Notes: generated by a model not told the origin, from the letters alone. A stretch of DNA of 64,000 nt from Williamsia sterculiae (GCF_900156495.1 NZ_FTNT01000001.1:310001-374000), one strand, 5' to 3'. Positions 51,796-62,773 are shown, counted from the first letter of the stretch. Numbers and translations: made by a program.

Positions 51796-51931
51796 CCGCC
51801 ACACCCGAAGAGTGACCGCCCAGGTCAGGGCGGTACGGGAACGGCTGAGTGCGTCCCGACGTTGACAGGTAGCCTGATAGGCCAGGTGTCATCGAATTGT
51901 GAAGGGTGGGCCGGCTTGCGCCGGGACGCGA

Positions 51932-54340
51932 ATGAACCGTAAGACTGTCTTCCGAAACCTCGCCATCGTCGCCGTGATCGTGCTGGCGATCTGGGGCTGG
52001 AGTGTGCTCCGCGACGGCAATCGCGAATACAAGGACGTCGACACCTCGGTGGCGCTGAGTCAGCTCAACGCCAAGAACGTGAAGAACGTGCAGTTCGACG
52101 ACCGTGAGCAACGCCTGCGGATCGAGCTGAAGAACACGGTCGACGGCTCCACCAAGATCTCATCGAAGTTCCCGGCCGCGGCCAGCGAGCAGGTCTTCGA
52201 CGCCGTGAAGTCCACCGGTGCGCCGTATCAGACCAACATCACCCAGGAGTCCGTCCTGTGGCAGATGCTCATCTTCATCCTGCCGATGATCCTGCTGTTC
52301 GGGCTGTTCTTCTTCGTGATGAACCGCATGCAGGGCGGTGGCAAGGGCGGCGTCATGGGCTTCGGCAAGTCCAAGGCCAAACAGCTCACCAAGGACATGC
52401 CCAAGACCACCTTCGCCGACGTCGCCGGCGCCGACGAAGCGGTCGAGGAGCTCTACGAGATCAAGGACTTCCTGCAGTATCCGGCGCGATATCAGGCGCT
52501 CGGAGCGAAGATCCCGCGGGGTGTGCTGCTCTACGGGCCGCCGGGTACCGGTAAGACGCTGCTCGCCCGCGCTGTCGCCGGTGAGGCCGGGGTTCCGTTC
52601 TTCACGATCTCCGGTTCGGACTTCGTCGAGATGTTCGTGGGTGTGGGCGCCTCACGCGTGCGCGACCTGTTCGAGCAGGCCAAGAACAACGCCCCCTGCA
52701 TCATCTTCGTCGACGAGATCGACGCCGTCGGCCGTCAGCGCGGTGCGGGTCTCGGCGGCGGTCACGACGAGCGCGAGCAGACGCTGAACCAGTTGCTCGT
52801 CGAGATGGACGGCTTCTCCGACCGCACCGGCATCATCCTCATCGCGGCGACCAACCGACCCGACATCCTCGACCCCGCCCTGCTGCGTCCCGGCCGTTTC
52901 GACCGGCAGATCCCCGTGAGCAACCCCGACATGGCGGGGCGCAAGGCCATCCTCAAGGTGCACGCGGCAGGTAAGCCGATCGCACCCGACGCCGAGCTCG
53001 ACGGACTGGCCAAGCGCACCCCGGGTATGTCGGGCGCCGATCTGGCCAACGTGGTCAACGAGGCCGCCCTGCTGACCGCGCGCGAGAACAAGACGGTCAT
53101 CACCGGTGAGGCCTTGGAGGAGGCCGTGGACCGCGTGATCGGCGGTCCCCGCCGCAAGAGCCGCATCATCTCCGAGGAGGAGAAGAAGATCGTGGCATAC
53201 CACGAGGGCGGGCACACGCTCGCCGCGTGGGCGATGCCCGACCTCGACCCGATCTACAAGGTGACGATCCTGGCCCGTGGTCGCACGGGGGGACACGCCC
53301 TGGCGGTGCCGGAGCAGGACAAGGACCTGATGACCCGGTCGGAGATGATCGCGCGACTGGTGATGGCCATGGGTGGACGCGCGGCGGAGGAACTGGTGTT
53401 CCACGAGCCGACCACCGGTGCGTCCTCCGACATCGATCAGGCCACCAAGATCGCCCGCGCCATGGTCACCGAGTACGGCATGAGCGCGAAGCTGGGTGCG
53501 GTGCGGTACGGCCAGGAGCAGGGCGATCCGTTCCTGGGCCGTTCCATGGGGGCGCAGGCCGACTACAGCGTCGAGGTCGCGGGCGAGATCGATGAGGAGG
53601 TTCGCAGGCTGATCGAGGCCGCGCACACCGAGGCCTGGGCCATCCTCAACGAATACCGTGACGTCCTCGACGAGCTGGCCACCCAGTTGCTGGAGCGAGA
53701 GACGTTGGTCCGCAAGGACCTCGAGGCCATCTTCTCCGCCGTGGAGAAACGGCCGCGTATCACCACCTTCAACGACTTCGGTGATCGCACCCCCAGTGAC
53801 AAGCCGCCGGTGAAGACGCCGCGTGAGCGGGCAGCCGAACGGGGCGAACCGTGGCCGCCGGAGATCGAGGCGCCGAGCCTCGAGAAGGAGACCGTGCCCG
53901 CCGGCGCGAACGGTCAGCCGGTCCCCAACGGCCAATACGGTCCCAACGGCCAGTACGGGCAGCCGGGGTCGAACGGCAACGGCTACCCCGGATATCACGG
54001 TGGCGGAACTCCCGGACAGAACGGCGGATACGGCTACCCCGGGGGGCAACCGGGTTCGTACGGTCAGCCGGGGTATCAGCCTCCGCAGCCCGGCGGGTAC
54101 CGACACCCGCAGCCCGGCAACCAGGGTCAACCCGGTGGAACTCCCGGGTACGGTCCGGGCAGCGGGGCGCCCGGTTACGGCGACCCCGGACATCAACCGG
54201 CACCGCAGCCACCCCGTAACGGCAACCCCGGTTACCCGGCGCCGGGTACCGGTGAGTCCGGTGGCACCCGTCCCGACTACGGCACCCCTCCCGGATGGTC
54301 GGCGCCCGGCTGGCCGCCCCGCGACAACGACCAGCAGTAG
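51932..54340 (+). CDS. ftsH: ATP-dependent zinc metalloprotease FtsH
   Basis: 802 residues. Two membrane helices (about 5-22 and 105-123) flank an external domain. The AAA+ module has Walker A GPPGTGKT near residue 202, Walker [10 protein letters not shown], and [22 protein letters not shown]. The protease motif HEGGH is near residue 422, with the third zinc ligand in [15 protein letters not shown]-type sequence. Residues 658-802 are an extra tail rich in Pro, Gly, Gln, Asn and Tyr with PNGQYG repeats, absent from short FtsH proteins. It degrades misfolded membrane proteins. ATG 51932 fits MNRKTVFRN starts. Confidence 0.96.
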   Translation: MNRKTVFRNLAIVAVIVLAIWGWSVLRDGNREYKDVDTSVALSQLNAKNVKNVQFDDREQRLRIELKNTVDGSTKISSKFPAAASEQVFDAVKSTGAPYQTNITQESVLWQMLIFILPMILLFGLFFFVMNRMQGGGKGGVMGFGKSKAKQLTKDMPKTTFADVAGADEAVEELYEIKDFLQYPARYQALGAKIPRGVLLYGPPGTGKTLLARAVAGEAGVPFFTISGSDFVEMFVGVGASRVRDLFEQAKNNAPCIIFVDEIDAVGRQRGAGLGGGHDEREQTLNQLLVEMDGFSDRTGIILIAATNRPDILDPALLRPGRFDRQIPVSNPDMAGRKAILKVHAAGKPIAPDAELDGLAKRTPGMSGADLANVVNEAALLTARENKTVITGEALEEAVDRVIGGPRRKSRIISEEEKKIVAYHEGGHTLAAWAMPDLDPIYKVTILARGRTGGHALAVPEQDKDLMTRSEMIARLVMAMGGRAAEELVFHEPTTGASSDIDQATKIARAMVTEYGMSAKLGAVRYGQEQGDPFLGRSMGAQADYSVEVAGEIDEEVRRLIEAAHTEAWAILNEYRDVLDELATQLLERETLVRKDLEAIFSAVEKRPRITTFNDFGDRTPSDKPPVKTPRERAAERGEPWPPEIEAPSLEKETVPAGANGQPVPNGQYGPNGQYGQPGSNGNGYPGYHGGGTPGQNGGYGYPGGQPGSYGQPGYQPPQPGGYRHPQPGNQGQPGGTPGYGPGSGAPGYGDPGHQPAPQPPRNGNPGYPAPGTGESGGTRPDYGTPPGWSAPGWPPRDNDQQ

Positions 54341-54425
54341 GGCCGTCGTCCGACCAGCGGAAGAATTGCGGCCGAGATGATGATGTGCCGGAAGAAGCTG
54401 TGACCTACGAGAAAAGGCGCACCCC

Positions 54426-55118
54426 ATGACTGTCACCGATCATGGCTCGCGACCGGGGCACGACACCGTGCACGCCGGCTCGGAGAGGACCAGACCCGAC
54501 GGGAACGGTCCCGACGTGACCGACGCAACGGACGGAACAGGTCCGACCGCATTCGACCGGCCGCGTGCCGAAGCGGCGGTTCGGGAGCTGCTCATCGCGT
54601 TGGGGGAGGACCCGGGCCGCGACGGACTGCGCGACACCCCGGCCCGCGTCGCCCGCGCCTACGAGGAGATGTTCGCCGGACTGTTCGTCGATCCCGACGA
54701 GGTGCTGGCCACGACTTTCGACGTCGGTCACGACGAACTGGTCCTGGTCAAGGACATCCCCATGTATTCGACCTGCGAACATCACCTGGTGTCGTTCCAC
54801 GGCGTCGCCCACGTGGGTTACATCCCCGGTGAGTCCGGCCAGGTGACCGGGTTGTCCAAGTTGGCCCGGGTGGTGGACCTGTACGCCAAACGTCCGCAGG
54901 TGCAGGAACGGCTGACCAGTCAGATCGCCGACGCGATCGTGCGCAGGCTGGAACCGCGCGGCGTCATCGTGGTCATCGAAGCCGAGCACCTGTGCATGGC
55001 CATGCGCGGCATCCGCAAACCCGGTGCGACCACCACCACGTCGGCGGTCCGCGGGTTGTTCAAGACCAGCGCCGTGTCCCGTGGGGAGGCCCTGGATCTC
55101 ATCTCCCGGACCAAGTAG
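54426..55118 (+). CDS. folE: GTP cyclohydrolase I
   Basis: 230 residues. First step of folate synthesis: GTP to 7,8-dihydroneopterin triphosphate. Zinc ligands are in [14 protein letters not shown] and [37 protein letters not shown] is conserved. The first 45 residues are a polar extension. ATG 54426 has AAAAGG 10 nt upstream. It begins the folE-folP-folB-folK operon, 86 nt after ftsH. Confidence 0.97.
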   Translation: MTVTDHGSRPGHDTVHAGSERTRPDGNGPDVTDATDGTGPTAFDRPRAEAAVRELLIALGEDPGRDGLRDTPARVARAYEEMFAGLFVDPDEVLATTFDVGHDELVLVKDIPMYSTCEHHLVSFHGVAHVGYIPGESGQVTGLSKLARVVDLYAKRPQVQERLTSQIADAIVRRLEPRGVIVVIEAEHLCMAMRGIRKPGATTTTSAVRGLFKTSAVSRGEALDLISRTK

Positions 55119-55125
55119 CAGCGCC

Positions 55126-56019
55126 GTGCGCACCGCGGTCCGCCCACCGGTGGTGATGGGGATCGTGAACGTCACTGCCGACTCCTTCTCCGACGGCGGC
55201 CGGTACCTCGACGTCGACGCGGCGATCGCGCACGGGTTGTCGCTGGTACGCGACGGTGCGGACATCATCGACGTGGGTGGCGAGTCCACGCGGCCGGGGG
55301 CCGTGCGCGTCGACCCCGATCTCGAGGCGGCGCGGGTGCGCCCGGTGATCGCGGGGTTGACTGCCGAAGGGGTCTCGGTGTCGGTGGACACGATGCGCGC
55401 CTCGGTGGCCGAGGCCGCCATCGACGCGGGTGCCGACATCGTCAACGACGTGTCCGGTGGGCGCGCGGACACCGAGATGGCCGCGGTGGTCGCCGCGCAT
55501 CGGGTGCCCTGGATCCTCATGCACTGGCGCCCCCTCGCCCGCGGCACTGCCGGCGATGGCGAGTTCACCCACGGGACGCACACCGCTCCGACGTACCGCG
55601 ACGTGGTCGCCGAGGTGAGCACCGAACTGTTGGCGCAGGTCGATGTCGCGGTCGCCGCGGGGGTCGACACCGCAGACCTGATCCTCGACCCGGGACTGGG
55701 GTTCGCGAAGACCGGGGAACACAACTGGCAACTGCTGCGCGACCTGCCCACGTTGCTGGCCCTCGGATTCCCGGTGCTGATCGGTGCGTCCCGGAAACGA
55801 TTCCTGGGCACGCTGCTGGCCGGCCCCGACGGTGAACCCCGGCCACCCGCCGGACGCGAGTTCGCCACCGCCGCGGTCTCCGCGCTCGCGGTGGCACACG
55901 GCGCGTGGGGGGTTCGGGTGCACGACGTCGCCGCCACCCACGACGCCGTCGCGGTGGCCCGGGCATGGAACGACAGGGGATCGCAGGACGCCGACCCGGC
56001 GGTAGGAGGTGACCGGTGA
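55126..56019 (+). CDS. folP: Dihydropteroate synthase
   Basis: 297 residues from GTG 55126, 7 nt after folE. Condenses 6-hydroxymethyl-dihydropterin pyrophosphate with p-aminobenzoate; target of sulfonamides. [63 protein letters not shown] and [11 protein letters not shown] are the known loops, with the Lys/Arg of the last motif binding phosphate. The extended frame into folE is a shadow. Overlaps folB by 4 nt. Confidence 0.97.
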   Translation: MRTAVRPPVVMGIVNVTADSFSDGGRYLDVDAAIAHGLSLVRDGADIIDVGGESTRPGAVRVDPDLEAARVRPVIAGLTAEGVSVSVDTMRASVAEAAIDAGADIVNDVSGGRADTEMAAVVAAHRVPWILMHWRPLARGTAGDGEFTHGTHTAPTYRDVVAEVSTELLAQVDVAVAAGVDTADLILDPGLGFAKTGEHNWQLLRDLPTLLALGFPVLIGASRKRFLGTLLAGPDGEPRPPAGREFATAAVSALAVAHGAWGVRVHDVAATHDAVAVARAWNDRGSQDADPAVGGDR

Positions 56020-56411
56020 GCGACCGGATCGAGCTGCGCGGGCTGCAGGTGCGCGGCAACCACGGCGTCTTCGATCACGAACGCCGCGACGGCCAGGAGT
56101 TCGTCGTCGACCTGACCGTGTGGCTGGATCTCTCGGCCGCGGCCGCCAGCGACGACCTGGCCGACACCGTCGACTACGGCGAGTTGGCCCGACGCGCCCA
56201 CGACATCGTCGCCGGCGCGCCGCGCGACCTCATCGAGTCGGTGAGCGCGGAGATCGCCGACGACATCATGACCGACTCCCGGGTCACCGCCTGCGAGGTG
56301 ACGTTGCACAAGCCTTCGGCGCCGATCCCGCTGACCTTCGCCGACGTCGCGGTGGTGGCCCGACGGTCGCGGACCCGCGCCTCCGGCCCCCCGGTGGTGG
56401 GGGCCCGATGA
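56016..56411 (+). CDS. folB: Dihydroneopterin aldolase
   Basis: 131 residues. Cleaves dihydroneopterin to hydroxymethyl-dihydropterin and glycolaldehyde. [20 protein letters not shown] carries the start of the fold with the HGV motif, and [17 protein letters not shown] and [17 protein letters not shown] hold the conserved catalytic Lys and Tyr positions. GTG start overlaps folP; ATGA overlaps folK. Confidence 0.96.
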   Translation: MSDRIELRGLQVRGNHGVFDHERRDGQEFVVDLTVWLDLSAAAASDDLADTVDYGELARRAHDIVAGAPRDLIESVSAEIADDIMTDSRVTACEVTLHKPSAPIPLTFADVAVVARRSRTRASGPPVVGAR

Positions 56412-56956
56412 GCCGCGCCGTGCTGTCCATCGGTTCCAACGTCGGCGACCGACTCGCCCATCTGCAGTCGGTGTGTGACGGCCTGGCACCAGCGGTCCAA
56501 TCCGTCTCGGCGGTCTTCGCCACCGCCCCCTGGGGTGGGGTCGCGCAAGAGGATTTCTTCAACGCGGTGCTGGTGGTCGACGACCCGGACGTCGATGCAG
56601 ATGGTTGGCTGCGTCGCGGTCACGAGCTGGAGGCGGCGGCCGACCGGACGCGTGAGGTGCGGTGGGGTCCACGCACCCTGGACGTGGATGTCGTCGCCGT
56701 CGAGGACGATGACGGTCGGGCCGTGGTCTCCGACGACCCGGTGCTGACGCTGCCGCACCCCCGGGCCGCCGAGCGGGCGTTCGTGCTGATCCCGTGGCTC
56801 GACGCCGAGCCGCAGGCGACGTTGTGGACTGCAGCTGGCGCGACGTCGGTGATCGCTCTGGTCGAGCGTCTGGACCGGGCGGAGGTCGACGGGGTTCGTC
56901 CCACCGACCGCACGCTGGCACTGCCGACCCCGGATGTGTCGGGGACGGGGACGTGA
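56408..56956 (+). CDS. folK: Hydroxymethyl-dihydropterin pyrophosphokinase
   Basis: 182 residues. Pyrophosphorylates the pterin before FolP acts. [37 protein letters not shown] and [16 protein letters not shown] (metal Asp pair) with [18 protein letters not shown] are the family motifs. ATG 56408 overlaps folB. The stop overlaps the next gene. Confidence 0.96.
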   Translation: MSRAVLSIGSNVGDRLAHLQSVCDGLAPAVQSVSAVFATAPWGGVAQEDFFNAVLVVDDPDVDADGWLRRGHELEAAADRTREVRWGPRTLDVDVVAVEDDDGRAVVSDDPVLTLPHPRAAERAFVLIPWLDAEPQATLWTAAGATSVIALVERLDRAEVDGVRPTDRTLALPTPDVSGTGT

Positions 56957-57483
56957 CCGCCAAGGGGCCGCGGCCGGGTCCGCCCCGGCGGGGTGGCGAC
57001 GACGAGGAGAGCGGACTGGGGCCCACCCGGGTCCGCGACCTGCTGGGGATCGCCGCCGTGGTCACCCTGATCGCCTGGCTGCTGGTACGGGTCAATTACG
57101 GCGCGCTGCCGTCCCTGCCGCTGCTGGCCGGGATCGTGCTCTACGTGCTCGCCGCGCTGGAGCTCCTGGTCGCCTTCGTGGTGCGCGCGCGGGTGTCGGA
57201 CCGGCAGATCGGCGCCGCCCCGGGACAGCTACATCCGTTGACCGCTGCGCGGGTGTTGGCACTGGCCAAGGCGTCGGCGCTGCTGGCGGCGATAGCCCTC
57301 GGCGTGTGGTTGGGCATCCTCATCTATCTGCTCACCCAGACCGGGGTGGCCGCGGCCGCCCACGACCGGCCCGCCGCCATTGTCGGGTTGATCGGGTCGG
57401 TGGTGTTGGGTGCTGCCGCACTGTGGCTCGAATACTGCTGTCGCACACCTGACGACCCGACGGACGACGCACTGGGCAGCTGA
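56953..57483 (+). CDS. DUF3180 family membrane protein (Rv3605c-like)
   Basis: 176 residues. A polar N-terminus ([16 protein letters not shown]) precedes four membrane helices. [22 protein letters not shown] and [19 protein letters not shown] mark the DUF3180 family found after folK in actinobacteria. GTGA overlap with folK. Function unknown; conserved position suggests a link to envelope or folate operon expression only. Confidence 0.85.
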   Translation: MTAKGPRPGPPRRGGDDEESGLGPTRVRDLLGIAAVVTLIAWLLVRVNYGALPSLPLLAGIVLYVLAALELLVAFVVRARVSDRQIGAAPGQLHPLTAARVLALAKASALLAAIALGVWLGILIYLLTQTGVAAAAHDRPAAIVGLIGSVVLGAAALWLEYCCRTPDDPTDDALGS

Positions 57484-57558
57484 CCTCGCGATACCGGGTC
57501 GAACAACCGATCCGAGACTCTCCGGCGACGGGAGTGCCCCGGCGCACGAGCGCGCAGG

Positions 57559-57564
57559 TAAGTT
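57559..57564 (+). promoter_or_regulatory. -10 element TAAGTT, leaderless start
   Basis: TAAGTT ends 7 nt before ATG 57572, indicating a separate leaderless transcript after the fol operon. Confidence 0.5.
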
Positions 57565-57571
57565 GACCGCT

Positions 57572-58801
57572 ATGAGCACCCCCAAGGCCCGCTCGACGGG
57601 AACTCGCCGAACGCGCCGCGGTCCAGGTCAATGGCTGCTCGGGTTGCTGCTGGTCCTGGCCATCGCCGCGAGCGTGATCATGGCCTTCACCTCCGAGATG
57701 AACCTGCTGGGCAGTCTCGCGGTGATCGCCGCGCTCTGGGCCGCCGTGATCGGCGCGATCCTGGTGACCAAATTCCGCCGCCAGGCCGACTCGGCGGAGT
57801 CCAAGGCACGCGACCTCAAGCTGGTGTACGAACTGCAGCTCGAGCGGGAGATCAACGCCCGTCGGCAGTACGAACTCGACGTGGAGAACCAGATCCGTCG
57901 AGAGGTCCGAGCCGAGGCCTCCGAGGACATCGGCGAACTCAAGGCGCAGGTGGAGAGCCTGCGCGCCAGTTTGCAGATGCTCATCGGGGACCTGCCCGAA
58001 CAGCGCACCGCGTTGGCGGGCGAGCGCAACCCCGCCTACGGGTCGATCGAGTCCGGGTACGCCGCGTCCGGGGGCTTCGGATACGGGGACCCGACCCGGG
58101 TGGATCTGGACCTCTCGGACCTCGACCTCTCCGATCTCGACGCCGGCGACTCGGTCCGGGCCGACCAGGACTTCGCCGACAGCACCGCGCCGCCGAGCGG
58201 GTCGATGCCCACGGCCGACCCACGTGACCTCACCGAGGTCATCCCTGTGGTCACCGACGAGGTGAGTCCCGAGGATGGACACGACCACGACGAGCGGCCC
58301 ACCGATCAGTGGGATCGCGGTGCGCTCGACGCGAAGCTCGCCACCGACGCGGAGCCCATCGAGGTGCAGACCGTCGCCGACGAGACCTACGCCGAATCCA
58401 CCTACGCAGAGGCCACGTACATCGAGGACACCGGCGGCGACGCCGAGGTTGTGGATCCGACGTCGGGCCGAGCCGCGGCGGAAGGCGCCGCCCATCGGCG
58501 CGCCGGTGCACACGAGGCCGGAGGGAACGCCGGTCGGTATTGGCCGTTCACCGGCGCGGGTCGCGACGAACCGGCTCCGGAGGTCGTCTCGACCGGTACC
58601 GCCGCACCCGGGACCATGACCACCGAGGACACGACCACCGACAACACGACCGGGACTGCCGCCACCGACGAATACCTCGAGGAGGATGCCGACGGTGACG
58701 GGGCGCACGCCGAGGGCCGGTCGGTGGCCGAACTCCTGCAGCGTTGGCAGCCCGCCTCGGTCGGCGACCAGTCCCGGCACCGTCGGCGCCGCGAGGGCTG
58801 A
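57572..58801 (+). CDS. Membrane protein with coiled coil and acidic tail (DUF6779/Rv3604c-like)
   Basis: 409 residues. Two N-terminal helices (GQWLLGLLLVLAIAASVIMAF and LLGSLAVIAALWAAVIGAIL) lead into a charged coiled coil (about residues 72-135, KARDLKLVYELQLEREI onward). The rest is long, acidic and low complexity, with local repeats LDLSDLDLSDLD and YAESTYAEATYIED. The final SVAELLQRWQP helix may be a short interaction motif. Gene order (between DUF3180 and a Rossmann protein) matches Rv3604c. Possibly a scaffold at the cell envelope; unknown. Confidence 0.8.
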   Translation: MSTPKARSTGTRRTRRGPGQWLLGLLLVLAIAASVIMAFTSEMNLLGSLAVIAALWAAVIGAILVTKFRRQADSAESKARDLKLVYELQLEREINARRQYELDVENQIRREVRAEASEDIGELKAQVESLRASLQMLIGDLPEQRTALAGERNPAYGSIESGYAASGGFGYGDPTRVDLDLSDLDLSDLDAGDSVRADQDFADSTAPPSGSMPTADPRDLTEVIPVVTDEVSPEDGHDHDERPTDQWDRGALDAKLATDAEPIEVQTVADETYAESTYAEATYIEDTGGDAEVVDPTSGRAAAEGAAHRRAGAHEAGGNAGRYWPFTGAGRDEPAPEVVSTGTAAPGTMTTEDTTTDNTTGTAATDEYLEEDADGDGAHAEGRSVAELLQRWQPASVGDQSRHRRRREG

Positions 58802-58936
58802 CCGGCCCCCTGTGGGCGTTGCCGATCGCGCCGCCTATCCTCGCTGGGACACGTCTGGTACCCGCTGAACGGATCCTCCCGGATCCGGCTGCCGTCGATC
58901 CGACCGCCACGGGACTGGAACGAACGGAGGTCACCG

Positions 58937-59884
58937 GTGACCGGGTCCGGGTACACGGAGCTGCCGAATGCCGCAGGCAACTGGCCCGCCCCTGCCCGGT
59001 TGACCGTCGGCATCGTCTCCGCGGGGCGTGTCGGAACCGCCATCGGCGCCGCTCTGGAGCAGGTCGACCACGTGGTGGGGTCGGTGGCGGCGCGGTCGCC
59101 TGCGTCGTTGCGCCGAGCCGACGAACGCCTCCCCGACTCCGAGGTGCTCACCCCCGATCGGGTGGCCGCACGCAGTGAACTGCTGATCCTCGCCGTGCCC
59201 GATGCCGTACTCGTCGGCGTGATCGACGACCTGGTGGGAGCCGTCCGGCCGGGGACCATCGTCGCGCACACCGCGGGCGCCCACGGGGTGGGCGTTCTGG
59301 CCCCCCTCGCCGCTCGGGGTGCGACGCCGCTGGCCATCCACCCGGCCATGACGTTCACCGGGGGGCGCGAGGACACCACCCGCCTGCGGACGGCATGTTT
59401 CGGCGTCACTGCCGCCGACGAGATCGGATACGCCGTCGCCTCGGCCCTGGTGCTGGAGATGGGTGGCGAACCCGTCCGTATCAGGGAGGAAGCGCGACCG
59501 CTGTACCACGCGGCGTTGGCGCACGGTGCCAATCACCTGGTCGCGCTGGTGTCCGACGCGGTGGCGGCGCTGCGGGCGGCCATCGCGGGTCAGGAGCTGC
59601 CCGGCCAGGAACCGGTGGACGATCGACCGGGGGGTCTGGCCGAACGCATGTTGGCGCCGCTGCTCACCGCGGCGTTGCAGAACACCCTGGAGAGCGGATC
59701 TGCGGCGCTGACCGGGCCGGTGGCCCGCGGCGACACCGCCGCGGTCGCCGCGCACCTGCGTGCGCTGGCGGAGGTGGACCCCGATCTGACCCGTGGGTAC
59801 CGGGCGATGTCGTTGCGCGCCGCGCACCACACCCCCGACCCACCCGCCGACCTGATCGCCCTGCTCGAGGAGGACGCCCCATGA
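58937..59884 (+). CDS. Rossmann-fold/DUF2520 protein (Rv3603c-like)
   Basis: 315 residues. The nucleotide-binding start [19 protein letters not shown], then [18 protein letters not shown] and [18 protein letters not shown], resemble NADP-dependent ketopantoate reductase and pyrroline reductase folds; the C-terminal half is helical (DUF2520). It overlaps panC by 4 nt, so a role as ketopantoate reductase (PanE/PanG-like) in pantothenate synthesis is tempting but unproven. GTG 58937 has GGAGG at 7 nt. Confidence 0.85.
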   Translation: MTGSGYTELPNAAGNWPAPARLTVGIVSAGRVGTAIGAALEQVDHVVGSVAARSPASLRRADERLPDSEVLTPDRVAARSELLILAVPDAVLVGVIDDLVGAVRPGTIVAHTAGAHGVGVLAPLAARGATPLAIHPAMTFTGGREDTTRLRTACFGVTAADEIGYAVASALVLEMGGEPVRIREEARPLYHAALAHGANHLVALVSDAVAALRAAIAGQELPGQEPVDDRPGGLAERMLAPLLTAALQNTLESGSAALTGPVARGDTAAVAAHLRALAEVDPDLTRGYRAMSLRAAHHTPDPPADLIALLEEDAP

Positions 59885-60840
59885 CCGACGGTCTCTCGAC
59901 GCAAGATCGGGACCACGCGGATGCACGCGGAAGGCTGTTCACCCCGGGCGAACTGACCGTGCTGCACGACCCGTCGCAGGTGCGTCGCGTCAGCCGGGCG
60001 TTGCGCCGCACCGGACGTCAGGTCGCGCTGGTCCCGACGATGGGTGCGCTGCACGCCGGACACGCCGAACTGGTCGAGACGGCGAAGTCACCCGGCAACA
60101 CGGTGGTGATCGTGTCGGTGTTCGTGAACCCGTTGCAGTTCGGGCCCGGCGAGGATCTGGACGCCTACCCGCGCACCCTGGACAGCGACGTCGAACTGCT
60201 GCGTGACCTGGGGGTGGAACTGGTCTTCGCACCCACCGCGGCGACGATGTACCCAGCAGGCCCGCGCACCACCGTGCAACCGGGGGTGTTGGCCGCCGAA
60301 CTCGAGGGCGCCTCGCGGCCAGGGCATTTCGGTGGTGTGTTGACCGTGGTGAACAAGCTGCTCACGATCGCCGAACCCGACGTCGCCTACTTCGGCGAGA
60401 AGGACTACCAACAGCTGGTGCTGATCCGAGAGATGGTCACCGACCTCGACATGGCGCCGCAGATCGTCGGGGTGCCGACGGTACGGGAACCCGACGGACT
60501 GGCGCTCTCGTCGCGCAACCGCTATCTGGACGCGGCCGAACGGGAGCTGGCCACGACATTGTCGGCGGCGCTGGTCGCGGGCACGCACGCGGCGGCCCAC
60601 GGCGCCGAGGCCATCCTGGGCGCCGCGCGAGCGGTGCTCGCCGCGCGGCCCGAGATCGAGGTCGACTACCTGGACCTGCGTTCCCGACAGCTCGGTCCAC
60701 CACCCGATACCGGCGACGGTCGCCTGCTCATCGCCGCCCGCATCGGTGGCACCCGGCTCATCGACAACGTGGGCATCGCGATCGGCACCGGCTTCGCCGG
60801 TCGCGATCCCGAAACCCCATCCCGACCTGGAGAGAACTGA
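59881..60840 (+). CDS. panC: Pantothenate synthetase
   Basis: 319 residues. Joins pantoate and beta-alanine with [21 protein letters not shown] carries the HIGH-type motif, [18 protein letters not shown] binds pantoate, [12 protein letters not shown] and ALSSRNRYL (KMSKS equivalent) bind ATP. ATG 59881 overlaps the preceding stop by 4 nt; its stop shares one base with panD. Coupled operon. Confidence 0.97.
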   Translation: MTDGLSTQDRDHADARGRLFTPGELTVLHDPSQVRRVSRALRRTGRQVALVPTMGALHAGHAELVETAKSPGNTVVIVSVFVNPLQFGPGEDLDAYPRTLDSDVELLRDLGVELVFAPTAATMYPAGPRTTVQPGVLAAELEGASRPGHFGGVLTVVNKLLTIAEPDVAYFGEKDYQQLVLIREMVTDLDMAPQIVGVPTVREPDGLALSSRNRYLDAAERELATTLSAALVAGTHAAAHGAEAILGAARAVLAARPEIEVDYLDLRSRQLGPPPDTGDGRLLIAARIGGTRLIDNVGIAIGTGFAGRDPETPSRPGEN

Positions 60841-61268
60841 TGTTTCGCACCATGATGACCTCGAAGATCCACCGCGCGACGGTGACTCACGCCGACCTGC
60901 ACTACGTGGGTTCGGTGACCATCGACAGCGACCTGCTGGCGGCCGCCGACCTACGTGAGGGGGAGCAGGTCACCATCGTCGACATCGACAACGGGGCCCG
61001 CCTGGAGACCTATGCGATCGCCGGAGCACCGGGTAGCGGGATGATCGGCGTCAACGGAGCGGCCGCGCACCTGATCCATCCGGGTGACCTCGTCATCATC
61101 ATCGCCTACGGCATCCTCGACGAACGCGAAGTGGCCGACTATGACCCGCACGTGGTGTTCGTCGACCGGACCAACCGGATCGTCGACGCCGGTGCCGACC
61201 CGGCCGCGGTGCCGGACGGGTACGGCCTGGTCGACCCCCGAACCGTCCCGGCCGAGTCGCGTCGCTGA
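60840..61268 (+). CDS. panD: Aspartate 1-decarboxylase
   Basis: 142 residues, synthesised as a proenzyme. The self-cleavage site lies between Gly24 and Ser25 in [10 protein letters not shown]; Ser25 becomes the pyruvoyl cofactor. [22 protein letters not shown] is conserved. It yields beta-alanine for PanC. The C-terminal tail is longer than in E. coli, as in mycobacteria, where PanZ is absent. Starts one base before the end of panC. Confidence 0.96.
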   Translation: MFRTMMTSKIHRATVTHADLHYVGSVTIDSDLLAAADLREGEQVTIVDIDNGARLETYAIAGAPGSGMIGVNGAAAHLIHPGDLVIIIAYGILDEREVADYDPHVVFVDRTNRIVDAGADPAAVPDGYGLVDPRTVPAESRR

Positions 61269-62074
61269 TGCTGCTGGCGCTGGCGGTCGGCAACACCAAC
61301 ATCCATCTCGGCGTGTTCGCCGGAATGGGGGACAACGCGACCCTGGTGCGCGACTGGCGAATCCGCACCGAGCCGCGGACCACGGCCGACGAGCTGGCGC
61401 TGACCATCCGCGGATTACTCGGTGCCGACATCGAGCAGGTGACCGGCGTGGTCGCATTGTCCACGGTGCCGTCGCTGCTGCGCGAACTGCGGGTGATGAT
61501 CCCGCAGTACTTCGCCGGTGCGCGCCAACTGTTGCTGGAACCCGGTGTGCGGTCGGGGGTCCCGCTGCTGGTGGACAACCCCAAGGAGGTCGGTACCGAC
61601 CGGGTGGCGAACGCACTGGCCGCGCACGAGATCTTCGGGACCAGGTGCATCATCGTCGACTTCGGTACCACCACTCTGGTCGACGTGGTCTCCGAGACGG
61701 GAGAGTTCCTGGGCGGGGCCATCGCCCCGGGTATCGACATCGCGGTGGAGGCACTCTCGCTGCGGACGGTCACCCTGCGCAAGGTGGAGCTGCTGCCGCC
61801 GAGGGGTGTGGTGGGCAAGAACACGGTCGAGTCACTGCAGTCCGGCATTCTGTACGGTTTTGCCGGTCAGGTCGACGGACTGGTGTCGCGCGTGCGTCGG
61901 GAGGTCGCCGGCTTCGACACCGGCGAGGTCACCGTGGTCGCCACCGGTTATCTCGCGCCGCTCGTGATCGACGAGTGCACGACCATCACCGCCCATCAGC
62001 CGTACCTGGTGCTCGATGGGTTGCGGCTGGTCGACGAACGGCAGCGACAGTCCGGGCGCGCGCGGAAACGCTGA
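61268..62074 (+). CDS. coaX: Type III pantothenate kinase-like protein, first catalytic Asp missing
   Basis: 268 residues, ASKHA fold. GVPLLVDNPKEVGTDRVANAL and IIVDFGTTTLVDVV with GGAIAPGIDIAVEAL match CoaX. The first phosphate loop reads LALAVGNTNI: Ala6 stands where the family has the catalytic Asp (DVGNTN). The Asp of GTDR remains. In mycobacteria CoaX is reported as non-functional and CoaA supplies the activity; this copy may likewise be inactive. Shares one base with panD; ends before a hairpin. Confidence 0.9.
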   Translation: MLLALAVGNTNIHLGVFAGMGDNATLVRDWRIRTEPRTTADELALTIRGLLGADIEQVTGVVALSTVPSLLRELRVMIPQYFAGARQLLLEPGVRSGVPLLVDNPKEVGTDRVANALAAHEIFGTRCIIVDFGTTTLVDVVSETGEFLGGAIAPGIDIAVEALSLRTVTLRKVELLPPRGVVGKNTVESLQSGILYGFAGQVDGLVSRVRREVAGFDTGEVTVVATGYLAPLVIDECTTITAHQPYLVLDGLRLVDERQRQSGRARKR

Positions 62075-62115
62075 CCCGGTCGGAGGCGACCCGGACCGGT
62101 CCGGGGACGACTCGG

Positions 62116-62136
62116 CCGGATTGTCGGGCAATCCGG
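62116..62136. terminator. Hairpin terminator after coaX
   Basis: CCGGATTG (62116-62123) pairs with CAATCCGG (62129-62136) around TCGGG, 42 nt after the coaX stop, between convergent genes. Confidence 0.6.
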
Positions 62137-62141
62137 ACCGG

Positions 62142-62600
62142 TCAGTGCGCGGCCAGCACCTCGAGGTCGCGACGACTCTGAGCCGAGGGTGCCAACACCG
62201 GTCGGACCCGACGGATGGCCCGATGCCCGCCGGCCACGAAGATCGCACCGTGCACGCCGCGAGCCTGTAGTTGCCAGGCCAACCACTCGGCGGTGTGCCC
62301 GTCCTCGGAGACCAGTACCCATCGCGCCGCGGACGTCGCGATACGCAAGGACGCGTCACCGCCCGGTGTCAACCGCGAGAGCAGGGTGGATTCGTCGAGC
62401 GCCAGTGCACCCGGCAGCACCCCGCCCGTGTCCCGTTGTCGCTGGTCACGAATGTCGACCACGATCGTGCCGCTCGCCGCCACGGCCACGAGTTGTTCGG
62501 CCGAGACGGAGATCCGGGACGGTAGTCCGGTGGCCACCACCGGGGCTTCGGGGCCGTGAACGGTGGGGACAGAGATGTCGGAAGCGAGAGCTGTGCTCAT
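62142..62600 (-). CDS. Rhodanese-fold protein lacking the active Cys
   Basis: 152 residues. ASGTIVVDIRDQRQRDTGGVLPGALALDES follows the rhodanese pattern (Asp-x-Arg, then G-x-x-P-G-A). The loop that normally holds the persulfide Cys reads WVLVSEDGHTAEWLAW with no Cys, so it cannot work as a sulfurtransferase. It may be a binding or regulatory rhodanese. ATG 62600 has GAGG upstream. It lies between coaX and lysS, on the opposite strand. Confidence 0.78.
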   Translation of the reverse strand: MSTALASDISVPTVHGPEAPVVATGLPSRISVSAEQLVAVAASGTIVVDIRDQRQRDTGGVLPGALALDESTLLSRLTPGGDASLRIATSAARWVLVSEDGHTAEWLAWQLQARGVHGAIFVAGGHRAIRRVRPVLAPSAQSRRDLEVLAAH

Positions 62601-62773
62601 CGGATACCTCGGGATGTGATGGATGTGGCGCGGGACGGTCGTGAGACCGGCGCGCCGCGAGCAGGGGTCGTCGAGAAGATGGGCCTCAGGCCCGACAACA
62701 CTCCGGACAGCTCGCGTGGATCACGCAGGAGAGTGTGCCACACGGGCTCACCGATTGCCCAGTGGTCGACCGA

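Noticed and set aside
51862-51892. TTGACA upstream of ftsH as a -35 box
   Set aside because: No acceptable -10 hexamer lies 16-19 nt downstream; the promoter cannot be placed with confidence.
52652-54436. Long antisense ORF covering the 3' part of ftsH
   Set aside because: Shadow of ftsH, with low-complexity His/Leu/Gly composition.
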